From NCBI GenBank assembly GCA_024346935.1, contig AP024878.1, positions 1,426,001 to 1,490,000 on the forward strand: 64,000 nt of DNA, given 5' to 3'. Below are positions 45,612 through 54,272 of the stretch, one piece after another (positions within the stretch are counted from its first letter, which is position 1; every line of letters starts with the position of its first letter). The DNA comes from Vibrio inusitatus (GTDB taxonomy: Bacteria > Pseudomonadota > Gammaproteobacteria > Enterobacterales > Vibrionaceae). Both the position numbers and the translations under genes were made by a program. Below the pieces are notes generated by a model, which saw only the letters and a list, made by a program, of their open reading frames with translations, searched no databases and was not told the DNA's origin.

Positions 45612-46443
45612 GATTAAAAGATCCCCTTTTAAACGAAGATATTAAAATTGAGACAAAGATGATGCTCAAGGCGTACTTCTGTCCGTTAGAGACAGGGTCA
45701 TGAAAGAACCACATCGCTAATAATAAATGGAGTGTAGGTTCAATATATTGAAGCAAACTCATTTTACTTAGAGAGGTTTTCAATAAAGAGATAGTCACTA
45801 GCAATACAGGAATCAACTGTAGTGGTGCGGTACCCGCTAGCGTTAATAAATCAAAATTAAACCCTAGATTTTGGGAATGCATAACGATATAAAATAAAGC
45901 AAAAGGCATATACAAAATATGTTCCAACAACAAACTCCCGAAAGTCCCTGTATTCATCATTTTCTTCAATGCTATGTAGACAGCAAAAGACAAAGCTATA
46001 AATAAGCTTAAAACAGGGAAATGACCGTCAGAGAATGCATAGATAGCAACAGCCGAAACCATCAGTACTAAAGAGATAATTTGGTTTAGTTTGACCTTTT
46101 CTTTAAAAAACACATAACCAATTGTAAATACAAAAATAGGAGTAATATAAAAGGCTAATGACGCTGCCATTAAATTATCGCTAACACTAGCGTAAACAAA
46201 GCCACACCAAGATATATTCATGAAAAAGCCAGATAACGCAGCCAATCCAATGCTTTTTCTAGTGAGCTCTTTTTTACTCGGTATCCATTCAGCTTTAACA
46301 CATCCAATAATAACGAGGATGAGTGCTGACCAAAATACACGATGAGCAAGAATCAATAGTGGTTCGTGAGGGCCTAATTCATGAAAGTAGATGGGGACTA
46401 ATCCCCAGACTACAAATGCGAGTGCTCCTAAGAATCCATACAT
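45598..46443 (-). CDS. EamA-family transporter, RarD-like
   Basis: 281-residue inner-membrane protein with about ten helices; two EamA halves, motif FVVWGLVPIYFHELG near the N-terminus as in RarD proteins. Substrate unknown. ATG 46443 has AGGAAG at proper spacing; the frame stays open 19 codons upstream, but that stretch is hydrophilic and overlaps the preceding gene. Sits between the AhpD-like gene (17 bp) and the rhodanese gene, in one operon. Confidence 0.85.
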   Translation of the reverse strand: MYGFLGALAFVVWGLVPIYFHELGPHEPLLILAHRVFWSALILVIIGCVKAEWIPSKKELTRKSIGLAALSGFFMNISWCGFVYASVSDNLMAASLAFYITPIFVFTIGYVFFKEKVKLNQIISLVLMVSAVAIYAFSDGHFPVLSLFIALSFAVYIALKKMMNTGTFGSLLLEHILYMPFALFYIVMHSQNLGFNFDLLTLAGTAPLQLIPVLLVTISLLKTSLSKMSLLQYIEPTLHLLLAMWFFHDPVSNGQKYALSIIFVSILISSFKRGSFNHAHH

Positions 46444-46460
46444 AATGTACTTCCTAAGGG

Positions 46461-46952
46461 TTACTCTGGTAGAGTGCCTAAGATTTTTAGTGAGTGGCAC
46501 GCTGCCGCAATACGCATAGTGACATCGATATCCTGGTCAGAAATGCCTGCTGCTTGTAATTGAGTGACGTGTGAGCGAAGACAAACGTAACCACCGTTAA
46601 TTAGAGACACAGCAACACACGCGTGATGATAAGCCGCATCATCTTGGACATCAAGTTGTGGGAAACCACGGAAGTTAAGTGCCGTCAATGAACCTCCTGC
46701 ACCAACAGATACAAACTGACGTGCGACAAAATAAGGGTTAGTGACGCCCATGCGCGCAATTGCGAACTCTACATCTCGTTTTTCTAGTTCAGAGAGAGCA
46801 TCAATTTCATTTGCAACAAGATCGCGAACATAAGAGCTACCTGTTGTAAAAGCGGCGGCCCATGCGGCATAAGAAACAGCGCGGTTATTTGTTTTCAATA
46901 GATTTTTTAGTAGAGCGACTTGATCGGCTCTTGATTCATCAACGTTAGACAT
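46461..46952 (-). CDS. Carboxymuconolactone decarboxylase / AhpD-like protein
   Basis: 163-residue all-helical protein of the CMD/AhpD superfamily: YAAWAAAFTTGSSYVRDL, then YHHACVAVSLINGGYVCLRSHVTQLQ. The AhpD CxxC pair is not intact (the match is VCLRSH, with only one Cys), so peroxidase-type reductant activity is uncertain. GAGGT precedes the ATG. Upstream on the same strand is the decayed reductase and a GST gene, suggesting oxidative or electrophile stress. Cotranscription with the RarD-like gene is likely. Confidence 0.78.
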   Translation of the reverse strand: MSNVDESRADQVALLKNLLKTNNRAVSYAAWAAAFTTGSSYVRDLVANEIDALSELEKRDVEFAIARMGVTNPYFVARQFVSVGAGGSLTALNFRGFPQLDVQDDAAYHHACVAVSLINGGYVCLRSHVTQLQAAGISDQDIDVTMRIAAACHSLKILGTLPE

Positions 46953-46981
46953 AATATTACCTCGTAAAAATTTAAAATTAA

Positions 46982-47116
46982 TTAGCAACCTGTAGTACAG
47001 CTACTGCAGTCCTCTTGTTGACAGTGAGGCGTTTTGAGCTTTGCTGCACGCTAGGCACTCAAGCCTGCGGTTCCAAAACCAATAACAGCGACATCTGCGG
47101 CTAGAGTTCTTTTCAT
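46982..47116 (-). pseudogene. Remnant of a flavin-dependent disulfide reductase
   Basis: Reading frame MKRTLAADVAVIGFGTAGLS-A-stop-RAAK. The start is the N-terminal Rossmann fingerprint of dihydrolipoamide dehydrogenase/mercuric reductase-like enzymes, with a TAG where Tyr (AYRAAK) is usual. After RAAK it jumps to a short Cys-rich tail (HCQQEDCSSCTTGC) and a stop; the full enzyme would be about 450-500 residues. An internal deletion plus nonsense mutation is the simplest reading. It lies between the GST and AhpD-like genes, oriented with them. Confidence 0.7.
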
Positions 47117-47173
47117 AATAATTCCGATAAGTTAAAGGGAGTCATTTCTCTTATGAGCAATGACTCTGTAGGC

Positions 47174-47788
47174 TTACAACAATGTAGGTGCAACAAAGCC
47201 TTCAGCACCCTTCATATCTGCCATCCATCGTTGAATATTTGGATGATTATCTAGAGATAAACCAGCTTCTTCGAAGTAAATCAATGTAGAAATAACTGCA
47301 ATATCAGCAAGGGTGATGTAATCAGCCGCCAAGAATTTAGAGTTAGAAAGATCAGTATCGATTTGAGTAAATAACTGATAAGCGAGAGATGAACATGCTG
47401 GATATTCAGCTTCATCAATCATTTGGAATGCCTTGATGATTCGGCTTTTTTCTACAGATTCGAATAGCTCATTTGCAACCATAGATAAGTAAACGTCGAT
47501 TTTCGCTGCAACATCCAATTGTTTTTCAGGGTACCAAGCACTGCTTTCACTAATGCGAGTCAGGTAACGAAGAATGGCCATTGAATCAGAAACAACAAGC
47601 TTTTCACCTTTATAGCTGTCAACTAGAGTAGGAATCTTTCCGATTGGGTTGATTGCTAGGTAATGCTCAGACTTTTGCTCACCTGCCATTAAATCAATAT
47701 TAATGGTATTAAATTCAAAACCTAGCATTGAGGCGGCTAAGCGAGCACGGTATGAAGGAAGTGAGTATGGGAAACTATATATATCCAT
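47174..47788 (-). CDS. Glutathione S-transferase family protein
   Basis: 204-residue GST with a thioredoxin-fold N-terminal domain (FPYSLPSYRARLAASMLG, NPIGKIPTLVDS, VVSDSMAILRYL with the Ser/Asp glutathione site) and a helical C-terminal domain (ITLADIAVISTLIYFE). Probably conjugates glutathione to electrophiles. The ATG is preceded by GAGGT. Divergent from the TetR gene, with operator-like repeats between, and first of the - strand cluster. Confidence 0.9.
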   Translation of the reverse strand: MDIYSFPYSLPSYRARLAASMLGFEFNTINIDLMAGEQKSEHYLAINPIGKIPTLVDSYKGEKLVVSDSMAILRYLTRISESSAWYPEKQLDVAAKIDVYLSMVANELFESVEKSRIIKAFQMIDEAEYPACSSLAYQLFTQIDTDLSNSKFLAADYITLADIAVISTLIYFEEAGLSLDNHPNIQRWMADMKGAEGFVAPTLL

Positions 47789-47809
47789 TATTAAACCTCG
47801 TTAGTAAAT

Positions 47810-47829
47810 ATTACACAGGTCGGTGTAAT
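47810..47829. promoter_or_regulatory. Inverted-repeat operator, copy 1 (TetR-type)
   Basis: ATTACAC-AGGTCG-GTGTAAT, arms ATTACAC/GTGTAAT, 22 bp upstream of the GST start. It closely resembles copy 2, so this pair is the likely binding site of the adjacent TetR regulator. Confidence 0.6.
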
Positions 47830-47846
47830 TGAATGTTATGAGCATT

Positions 47847-47875
47847 GGTATAAAAGCACAAGGCGCTTTTATACC
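47847..47875. promoter_or_regulatory. 11-bp perfect inverted repeat between the GST and TetR genes
   Basis: GGTATAAAAGC and GCTTTTATACC separated by 7 bp, centred between the two operator copies; its right end overlaps copy 2. It could be a second regulator site or paired -10-like elements (TATAAA / TTTATA) of divergent promoters. Confidence 0.45.
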
Positions 47876-47887
47876 GATCTGTGTAAT
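47871..47887. promoter_or_regulatory. Operator-like repeat, copy 2 (reverse orientation)
   Basis: Its reverse complement, ATTACACAGATCGGTAT, matches copy 1 (ATTACACAGGTCGGTGT) at 15 of 17 positions. It lies 46 bp before the TetR gene. Confidence 0.55.
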
Positions 47888-47932
47888 CTTAGATTTACGT
47901 GTTATGATGAATTTAAGGAAAACAATCCGTAG

Positions 47933-48502
47933 ATGAGTATGAGTACAACTAAACGTGAACATTTAATTGATAGCTTTATCGCATTGGTATCTGAACAAGG
48001 GATGAGTGCTTCGGGTGTGGATTCGATAGCAAAATACGCCAATGTTTCCAAGAAGACGATTTATAATCAATTTGGCAGTAAAGAAGCCTTAGCAGTGGAA
48101 GCTCTAACTAGATTTAGTAATAGAGTGCAAGCTAACTGGGAGCAAGATAGAGTTGATATTACAGACCCTAAAGCGCTCTTTTTGCAGTTTTTTACAGAAC
48201 TTGAAGAGGTCATTAACGCAGGTTTGTTTCATGGATGTATCTTTGTAAACATGTGTCGTGAGTATCCCGAGCTCGAACATGACATACACATTGCGGCAAA
48301 GAAACACAAACAAGCAGTACAACATGAGCTTTTGTCTAGGCTGGAATTGATAGGTTGCTATGATTCAGACCAGCTATTTCACATAGAACTTATTTACGAA
48401 GGACTTATGTCTAAGCTGTTGGTTTATCAGGATATTAGGATGGTTCAGTCAGCCAAAGCTATGGTATTGCAGATTATCGAACAAAAAGAAAAATTACGCT
48501 AA
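47933..48502 (+). CDS. TetR/AcrR-family transcriptional regulator
   Basis: 189 residues: N-terminal helix-turn-helix DNA-binding domain (IALVSEQGMSASGVDSIAKY, SKKTIYNQFGSKEALA) and a C-terminal ligand-binding helical domain (Cys residues in GLFHGCIFVNMCREY may sense electrophiles). It is divergent from the GST-AhpD-RarD-rhodanese cluster, with two operator copies in the gap, so it is the probable repressor of that cluster and of itself. Confidence 0.92.
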   Translation: MSMSTTKREHLIDSFIALVSEQGMSASGVDSIAKYANVSKKTIYNQFGSKEALAVEALTRFSNRVQANWEQDRVDITDPKALFLQFFTELEEVINAGLFHGCIFVNMCREYPELEHDIHIAAKKHKQAVQHELLSRLELIGCYDSDQLFHIELIYEGLMSKLLVYQDIRMVQSAKAMVLQIIEQKEKLR

Positions 48503-48595
48503 GTAGCTAAAAAAACGAGGTGATTTGAGCACTTCCAGCATGTCTATATATATCGAAAAGCTACTAGAAAAGTACAAAAATGCGCTTCGCAAGGT

Positions 48596-49516
48596 TTAAT
48601 AATGATTAGCATTAACTTCATTGAGTAGCCATTGTCTAAATGCTTGCACCCTCGATAGCTCAAAGCTCTCTCGACGATATACAATATAATATGCCAAAGG
48701 GGAATCGAACGTAATATCGGGAAATAAACGTACTAAACGCCCAGAAACCAGGTCATCTCGAACCATAACACTACGAGCTAAAGCAACGCCTACCCCATCA
48801 ATAGCAGACTGAAGCACAGCAGCAGAGTTATTTATTCTTAAATTATGCTCCGCTACAGTATTAGAAACGCTTGCTTTATCTAACCATTGCTCCCAAGTTG
48901 GAAAACTTTTATGAGAAGCGACAGATAAATCATGAACTAAAGTGTGCTTAAGTATTTGTTTAGGTTTCGACAATTGTTTTTCTCCTCCCAATAATATGGG
49001 AGAGCACACTGGAAATACTTCTTCCGTCATCAATCTCTCAGCATCAAGTCCTGGCCATTTCCCCAGTCCATACCGGACACCAATATCAATATTTTGAGAA
49101 GAAAAATCCACAGATTTCAGCCTCATATCCAAGCGCACATCAATATCAGGCCATTGGCTTTGAAATCTATGAAGCTTAGGTAGCAACCACTTTGCCGCGA
49201 ACGCAGGACTTACTGTCACATTTAACGCACCAACCGTCGTGGTTTTTTGCATATGCTCAAGGCCGAGAGATAGTTTTTCAAACCCAAGTTGAATATCAGG
49301 TAAAGCCCTTTGCGCAGTCTCAGTAAGTGTAAGACGGTACTTGCCACTGTTAGAGCGATAGAAAAGTGGTTCCCCTACCCAATCTTCTAATGATCGGACT
49401 AACTGCCCTACCGCCGCAGGAGTGACATATAACTCACTTGCAGCTCCAGAAAAACTTCGATGTCTTGCACTCGCTTCAAATGCTTTAAGTGCATTCAGAT
49501 GTACAGGTATTTTCAT
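48596..49516 (-). CDS. LysR-family regulator (GcvA-like)
   Basis: 306 residues: LysR helix-turn-helix (LNALKAFEASARHRSFSGAA, VTPAAVGQLVRSLEDWVG) in the style of the GcvA/AmpR subgroup, and a periplasmic-binding-type effector domain. Divergent from an SDR gene across 222 bp, so it probably regulates that gene. Effector unknown. Confidence 0.9.
   Translation of the reverse strand: MKIPVHLNALKAFEASARHRSFSGAASELYVTPAAVGQLVRSLEDWVGEPLFYRSNSGKYRLTLTETAQRALPDIQLGFEKLSLGLEHMQKTTTVGALNVTVSPAFAAKWLLPKLHRFQSQWPDIDVRLDMRLKSVDFSSQNIDIGVRYGLGKWPGLDAERLMTEEVFPVCSPILLGGEKQLSKPKQILKHTLVHDLSVASHKSFPTWEQWLDKASVSNTVAEHNLRINNSAAVLQSAIDGVGVALARSVMVRDDLVSGRLVRLFPDITFDSPLAYYIVYRRESFELSRVQAFRQWLLNEVNANHY
49373..49380 (-). 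other. KOPS pointing to dif
   Basis: CCCTACCC (GGGTAGGG on the - strand) inside the LysR gene, right of dif and correctly oriented. Confidence 0.55.
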
Positions 49517-49738
49517 AGCGCTAAATTTTTTCTTTATCGTACTAACAGATTAACTCGTTTGTAGAGTTAATCAAATTGTTCAAAAATCCATCCAACAAGA
49601 CATGGTCTCTCCAAAAGTCATGTCATACCAATTAATGTCGGTTGCAACTTAGCAATCGGCAATGAATTTTATCTTTGCAGCACCTTAGTACGTGCACCTT
49701 AGATTTTTATTATTGAACGTAAAAAGAGAGATAGACAA

Positions 49739-50512
49739 ATGAGCAAACAATTTTCTGGTAAGAAACTTCTTGTTATTGGTGGCACTAGTGGTATGGGTTA
49801 TGAAACAACTAAGATGATCTTAGAAGAAGGCGGTAAAGCAATTATTGTTGGAAGCCGCCCTGAAAAAACTGAGGCATCTCGAAAAGAACTTTCACAATTT
49901 GGTGAAGTAGAAGCTTTAACTGCAAACCTCAAAACAGAAGATGGAGTACATAACTTACTAAAAGCTATCGATGAAAAACATTCTGATGTAGACCTCCTCG
50001 TAAACGCGGCAGGTGTATTTTTCCCTAAACCTTTCTTGGAACACTCGGAAGAAGATTACGATCAATATATGAAGATCAACCGAGCAACTTTCTTCATCAC
50101 TCAAAAAGTAGCGTCTAATCTAATTGCTAATGGGCGCACAGGTGCAATCGTAAACGTTGGTTCAATGTGGGCTAAACAAGCTATTGCAGCAACTCCATCT
50201 TCCGCTTACTCAATGGCAAAAGCAGGTTTACATTCGCTGACTCAGAATCTAGCTATGGAGTTGGCACAACATAACATCCGTGTAAATGCTGTGTCTCCAG
50301 CTGTTGTGCACACTCCGATTTATGAAGGATTTATTCCCAAAGAAGAAGTTCCTACCGCTCTTCAAGGATTCAACGATTTTCATCCTATCGGACGCTTTGG
50401 TACTGCTCATGATGTGGCGAATTCAATCGTATTTTTGTTATCAGAAAAAACAGACTGGGTTACTGGTGCTGTGTGGGATATTGATGGCGGCGTGATGGCA
50501 GGCCGTAACTAA
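49739..50512 (+). CDS. Short-chain dehydrogenase/reductase
   Basis: 257-residue classical SDR: TGxxxGxG-like [17 protein letters not shown] ([10 protein letters not shown]), catalytic Ser in [10 protein letters not shown] and the Tyr-x-x-x-Lys in SAYSMAKAG. It is an NAD(P)-dependent alcohol/ketone oxidoreductase; the substrate is unknown. Followed by a hairpin terminator and the repeat array. Divergent LysR gene upstream. Confidence 0.93.
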   Translation: MSKQFSGKKLLVIGGTSGMGYETTKMILEEGGKAIIVGSRPEKTEASRKELSQFGEVEALTANLKTEDGVHNLLKAIDEKHSDVDLLVNAAGVFFPKPFLEHSEEDYDQYMKINRATFFITQKVASNLIANGRTGAIVNVGSMWAKQAIAATPSSAYSMAKAGLHSLTQNLAMELAQHNIRVNAVSPAVVHTPIYEGFIPKEEVPTALQGFNDFHPIGRFGTAHDVANSIVFLLSEKTDWVTGAVWDIDGGVMAGRN

Positions 50513-50525
50513 TCTACAAGTCAAA

Positions 50526-50563
50526 TGCCCATCTAGAACTATTGGATGGGCGACTGTTTTTCT
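50526..50563 (+). terminator. Terminator after the SDR gene
   Basis: GCCCATC...GATGGGC stem with an 11-nt loop and a T run, 14 bp beyond the stop. Confidence 0.75.
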
Positions 50564-50680
50564 TACAACAACCCTTTTTGATTCAAAATCGCTAATGATT
50601 CATCTATAGCGATAATTACTATTTCGAATCCCTTTAGTCGGCTTAAGCTTGGCGCTATAAGTGCAGTGATATGTCAAATA

Positions 50681-51235
50681 AGCCGTCATTCCCGAAGTTT
50701 TTATCAGGGACCTTACCAAGTCTGCTTAATGAAAATAGATTCCCGATAGAAGCCTTCGGGAATGACTTGTGTCTTGGAGTGATGAGAATAGTCAAAGATG
50801 GAAAACCACTAGACTATTGTTTAATAAAGATTTTACCGTCGAATGTCCTCCACTCAGTCACCTCAAACGCGACAGAGACTACATCGACACACCAAATAAG
50901 CCGTCATCCTCGAAGTTTTTGTTCGAGATCTTACAAAGTCTGCTTAGTGAAAACAGATTCCCGATAGAAGCCCTCGGGAATGACTTGTTTCTTGGAGTGA
51001 TGAGAATAATCAAAGATGGAATACCACTAGACTATTGTTTAATCACAACTTTAACTTCGAATGTCCTCCCCTCAGTCAGCTTAAACGGGACAGAGACTAC
51101 ATCGACACACCAAATAAGCCGTCGTCCCCGAAGTTTTTATCGGGGACCTTATCAAGCATACAGAGTGGAAAGAGATTCCCGATAGAAGGCATCAGGAATA
51201 ACTCGTTGTTTAGAGTTGTACTTAGCTATTCTTGG
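50681..51235. repeat. 218-bp tandem repeat array with internal hairpins
   Basis: Three head-to-tail units begin with AGCCGTC at 50681, 50899 and 51117, exactly 218 bp apart; the third decays after about 90-110 bp. Each unit starts with an 82-bp palindromic element (GTCATTCCCGAA at 50685 pairs with TTCGGGAATGAC at 50755) that also has an inner ATCAGGGA/TCCCGAT pair. The remaining 136 bp repeats too (for example the ACTAGACTATTGTTTAAT and ACATCGACACACCAAATAAG segments). Open frames here are repeat artefacts. The array occupies most of the 834-bp gap between the SDR and LysR genes; nothing else was recognised in the rest. Confidence 0.85.
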
Positions 51236-51346
51236 TCATAGCTGCAAATTCTCGATTTATACTCAAGACGCAGACAGACAAAGTTACTGAACTCACTGCT
51301 ATCTGTTATGACTGCATTTTTTAAAGATGGCCTTAAACACCTACTA

Positions 51347-52303
51347 TCAGAGATCATGACAGCACTCTGAAATTAACTCTCTAAGCCATTGGTGTGCGGA
51401 GTCTCGTTCTAACATACTCGGCCATAACATACGGTAACTTACAGGCTTTAACTCAAACGGTAGAGGTAACGGTCTAAGGGTATATCTTTGAGCCAATTGT
51501 TTCGCAAAGATAGAGGTGCAGACAAATAACATGTTGGTGTGTTGTGCCAATAACGCTGCACTATGAAAATCAGGTACTTTAGCTTTATCTTTCAATCTTT
51601 GACCCTGTTCGGCTGCTACACGGTCTAACAGCCAAAATTCACTCTCCTCTACAAAGATTCGAATAATGTCCGAGTCCAAAAATGCATGTTCGTCCCATGC
51701 ATTTAAACATATCGGGTGTGATTGGCTAACCAAGCAGACATGATTGTCTCGATAGAGTTCGAGATTAGGCTGTTCATCAAGATCAGAAACATGATAAGGC
51801 GCCTCTACACGTTGGTCCGTGTCTCTTGCCACTATAAGTAAATCCAAGTCACCTTGATTCAAATGATTCAAACTTGCCTTAGATTTTGGGACGATGCTAA
51901 GTTGCATGCCTGGTGCAAGCTGAGTCAGTTTGGGCATAAGTCTAGGGACTATAACAGGGAACGCAGTCTCACAGATGCTAATAGTAAAGGTACGCTCATC
52001 ATTGGTCGCATCAAAGGATTCAGGAAGCAACATAATGTGAGAATCTCTTAACCATTGACGAAGCGGTGTTTCCAGCTTTAAGGCTCTCGCCGTTGGCGTT
52101 AAGCCTCTACCTGTACGTATAAACAGTGGATCATCCAGTACAGCACCCAGCTGCTCTCGTAATTTTGTTAACTGCTTGCTGACGGCAGACTGACTGAGGT
52201 TCAATCGCGTTGCCGCACGACTAACACTCCCATCTTCTAAAAGAATTAGCATCAATCTCAGAAGATTTAAATCGATATGGTCTAGCTTCACTAGATATTC
52301 CAT
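51347..52303 (-). CDS. LysR-family transcriptional regulator
   Basis: 318 residues: LysR DNA-binding domain (LNLLRLMLILLEDGSVSRAA, NLSQSAVSKQLTKLREQLG) resembling the LeuO/NodD subgroup and a type-2 periplasmic-binding effector domain. Divergent from a Bcr/CflA-type transporter 90 bp away, probably its regulator. Confidence 0.9.
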   Translation of the reverse strand: MEYLVKLDHIDLNLLRLMLILLEDGSVSRAATRLNLSQSAVSKQLTKLREQLGAVLDDPLFIRTGRGLTPTARALKLETPLRQWLRDSHIMLLPESFDATNDERTFTISICETAFPVIVPRLMPKLTQLAPGMQLSIVPKSKASLNHLNQGDLDLLIVARDTDQRVEAPYHVSDLDEQPNLELYRDNHVCLVSQSHPICLNAWDEHAFLDSDIIRIFVEESEFWLLDRVAAEQGQRLKDKAKVPDFHSAALLAQHTNMLFVCTSIFAKQLAQRYTLRPLPLPFELKPVSYRMLWPSMLERDSAHQWLRELISECCHDL

Positions 52304-52393
52304 TTAAGAAAGTATTTGATGACAATAATTCAATATTAGTCATATCGCAACATTGATACACTGCCGCCCTACACCACACAAACAAAGATACAC

Positions 52394-53566
52394 ATGAAAC
52401 AGAAAGCACCTCTTTATTTGTTTTTACTACTGATCGTCGTAAGCCCTATGGGAATAGATATCTATCTCCCTGCTCTTCCGCAAATGGCTAACAATCTACA
52501 AACGCCAATGGCAAACATTCAAACCACTATCACACTTTTTCTTGCAGCTTTAGGTTTGGGTCAATTACTAGCAGGCCCTTTGGCTGATCGTTATGGACGT
52601 AGACCACTCATTTTAAGTGGTTTATTGCTTTACATCCTTGGTTCCGCTGTCGCATCTCTAGCAATGCAAATAGAAATATTATGGCTAGCGCGAGTTTTAC
52701 AGGGCTTAGGTACCTGCGCAGTCTCTGTTGGCGTCATGTCTGGCGTTCGAGATAGTTACAGCGCCAAAAAAACAGCGAATATCTACAGCTACATTAATGG
52801 TGTTATCTGTGTCATACCCGCACTGGCACCAATGCTAGGGGGTTGGTTGAGTGAAACATGGGACTGGAGAGCAACGTTCTATTTCATGGCGGGCTATGCG
52901 CTATTGATTACCCTAATTGCTTTGTTGCGTTTACCGGAAACGCGACCTGCGAATACCATATCTAGCCCCAAGTTGATCAATTGGAAACAATACCAACCTA
53001 TTTTACAAAGCCAAACATTCAGGTTTAACACTGGGCTTGTCATGCTAGCAATGGCCATCATTATTGCGTTTGTCAGCATAGCTCCTGTACGTTTAATGGT
53101 TGAACTTGATTTAGATCCAGGCACATTTTCTCTATGGTTTGGTAGCAATGCGATTATCAACATATTAGGTTCTTTTACTGCGCCTTTGATCATACGTCGC
53201 TTAGGTCAAGCGAGAGCGCTAAAGCTCGCAATTAGTATGTGTACAATCGCAGCGGCTTCAATATTGCTATTACAAGATGTTGAAAGCCCTATAGCTTTCA
53301 TGGGCCCGGTGTTTATTGCAAGTACTGGTTTTTGTCTTACCTTAGCAATCTGTTGTGGTGCGGCATTAGCTCCCTTTTCTGAGAGAGCAGGTACTGCAGC
53401 TTCCTTACTCGGGTTCTTCCAAATGGCAGGGGCATCAATGCTGATCGGTATTCTCAACTTTTTGCCTATCGGTTCATTGCAATTAATGGCATTGTTTATG
53501 TCTCTGCCGTTAATTTGGTATGCAATGAATAGACGTAAGCCCAATTACGAAGCTTGTGAGAACTAA
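52394..53566 (+). CDS. Bcr/CflA-family drug-resistance MFS transporter
   Basis: 390-residue 12-helix MFS transporter. N-terminal VSPMGIDIYLPALPQMANNL is the Bcr/CflA signature; motif A is seen in GPLADRYGRRPLILSG. It likely exports small toxic compounds (bicyclomycin- or chloramphenicol-like) by proton antiport; substrate not determinable. A hairpin follows the stop. Regulated presumably by the divergent LysR protein. Confidence 0.9.
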   Translation: MKQKAPLYLFLLLIVVSPMGIDIYLPALPQMANNLQTPMANIQTTITLFLAALGLGQLLAGPLADRYGRRPLILSGLLLYILGSAVASLAMQIEILWLARVLQGLGTCAVSVGVMSGVRDSYSAKKTANIYSYINGVICVIPALAPMLGGWLSETWDWRATFYFMAGYALLITLIALLRLPETRPANTISSPKLINWKQYQPILQSQTFRFNTGLVMLAMAIIIAFVSIAPVRLMVELDLDPGTFSLWFGSNAIINILGSFTAPLIIRRLGQARALKLAISMCTIAAASILLLQDVESPIAFMGPVFIASTGFCLTLAICCGAALAPFSERAGTAASLLGFFQMAGASMLIGILNFLPIGSLQLMALFMSLPLIWYAMNRRKPNYEACEN

Positions 53567-53579
53567 AACAAGAACACTT

Positions 53580-53606
53580 CAAGAGGTGAACCTAAGTTCG
53601 CCTCTT
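53580..53606 (+). terminator. Hairpin after the MFS gene
   Basis: AAGAGGTGAAC-CTAA-GTTCGCCTCTT stem with one mismatch/G-U, followed by ATTCTGTTT; a moderate terminator. Confidence 0.6.
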
Positions 53607-53741
53607 ATTCTGTTTAAGCTTAGAGCAAGATGTTGTCAAATTTTCACAACACCAATCTGCGCTTATAAATTCTCTTCTGACCGACCCGTATACTGCCATT
53701 GACTCTCAATGTATCGTTTTCGCTAAGCGTATGATGCTTTG

Positions 53742-54209
53742 CTAAGCAATAATTTCTGTGATTACCTCTGTTGCTACTGAATTGGCGATGAAACAATTAT
53801 CATGAGACAGATGGTGCATTTTTTCTAGCTGTTTAGTTGTTGGAATACGCTCACCGGAAAATACGACTTTAGGGCGTAGGATTACTTGAGTTACTGCCAT
53901 TTTGCCCTTTTCATTTTCACTTAGCGTACCTACGGCGTTATCCGTATAACTTTCAATCACATAGTTCTTCTTAGCTGCAACAGAGAGAAAGACAAGCATA
54001 TGACAACTAGATAATGCAGCAATAAAGGCTTCTTCTGGATCAACATTTTCTTCAACCGAAAGTGGTAAAGGGACAACATGAGGTGATGCAGAAGCTAAAA
54101 CCGATATCCCACCATCAAATTCCCAAATATGACCCCTACTGTACTTATTGTCGCTGAAAACTTCGGTTTCACCACGCCTCCATCGGACAATTGCTGAGTG
54201 TTCTGACAT
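53742..54209 (-). CDS. OsmC/Ohr-family peroxiredoxin-like protein
   Basis: 155-residue OsmC-family protein. Catalytic-type Cys regions are VDPEEAFIAALSSCHMLVF (resolving Cys in SSCHML) and HDNCFIAN. Family members reduce organic hydroperoxides. The ATG at 54209 (MSEHSAIVRWR) has GGAG upstream; the open frame extends 11 codons further. Sits upstream of a GNAT gene's 3' end on the same strand (63-bp gap). Confidence 0.88.
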   Translation of the reverse strand: MSEHSAIVRWRRGETEVFSDNKYSRGHIWEFDGGISVLASASPHVVPLPLSVEENVDPEEAFIAALSSCHMLVFLSVAAKKNYVIESYTDNAVGTLSENEKGKMAVTQVILRPKVVFSGERIPTTKQLEKMHHLSHDNCFIANSVATEVITEIIA

Positions 54210-54272
54210 TTGATACTCCGTAATGTTGACAATTGTGACCAAACAATAGGTAAATGGATAAACAAACTGAGC

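Noticed and set aside
50671..51241. Three overlapping open frames across the repeat array
   Set aside because: They repeat the same residues with the 218-bp period and have no ribosome site; they are produced by the repeats.
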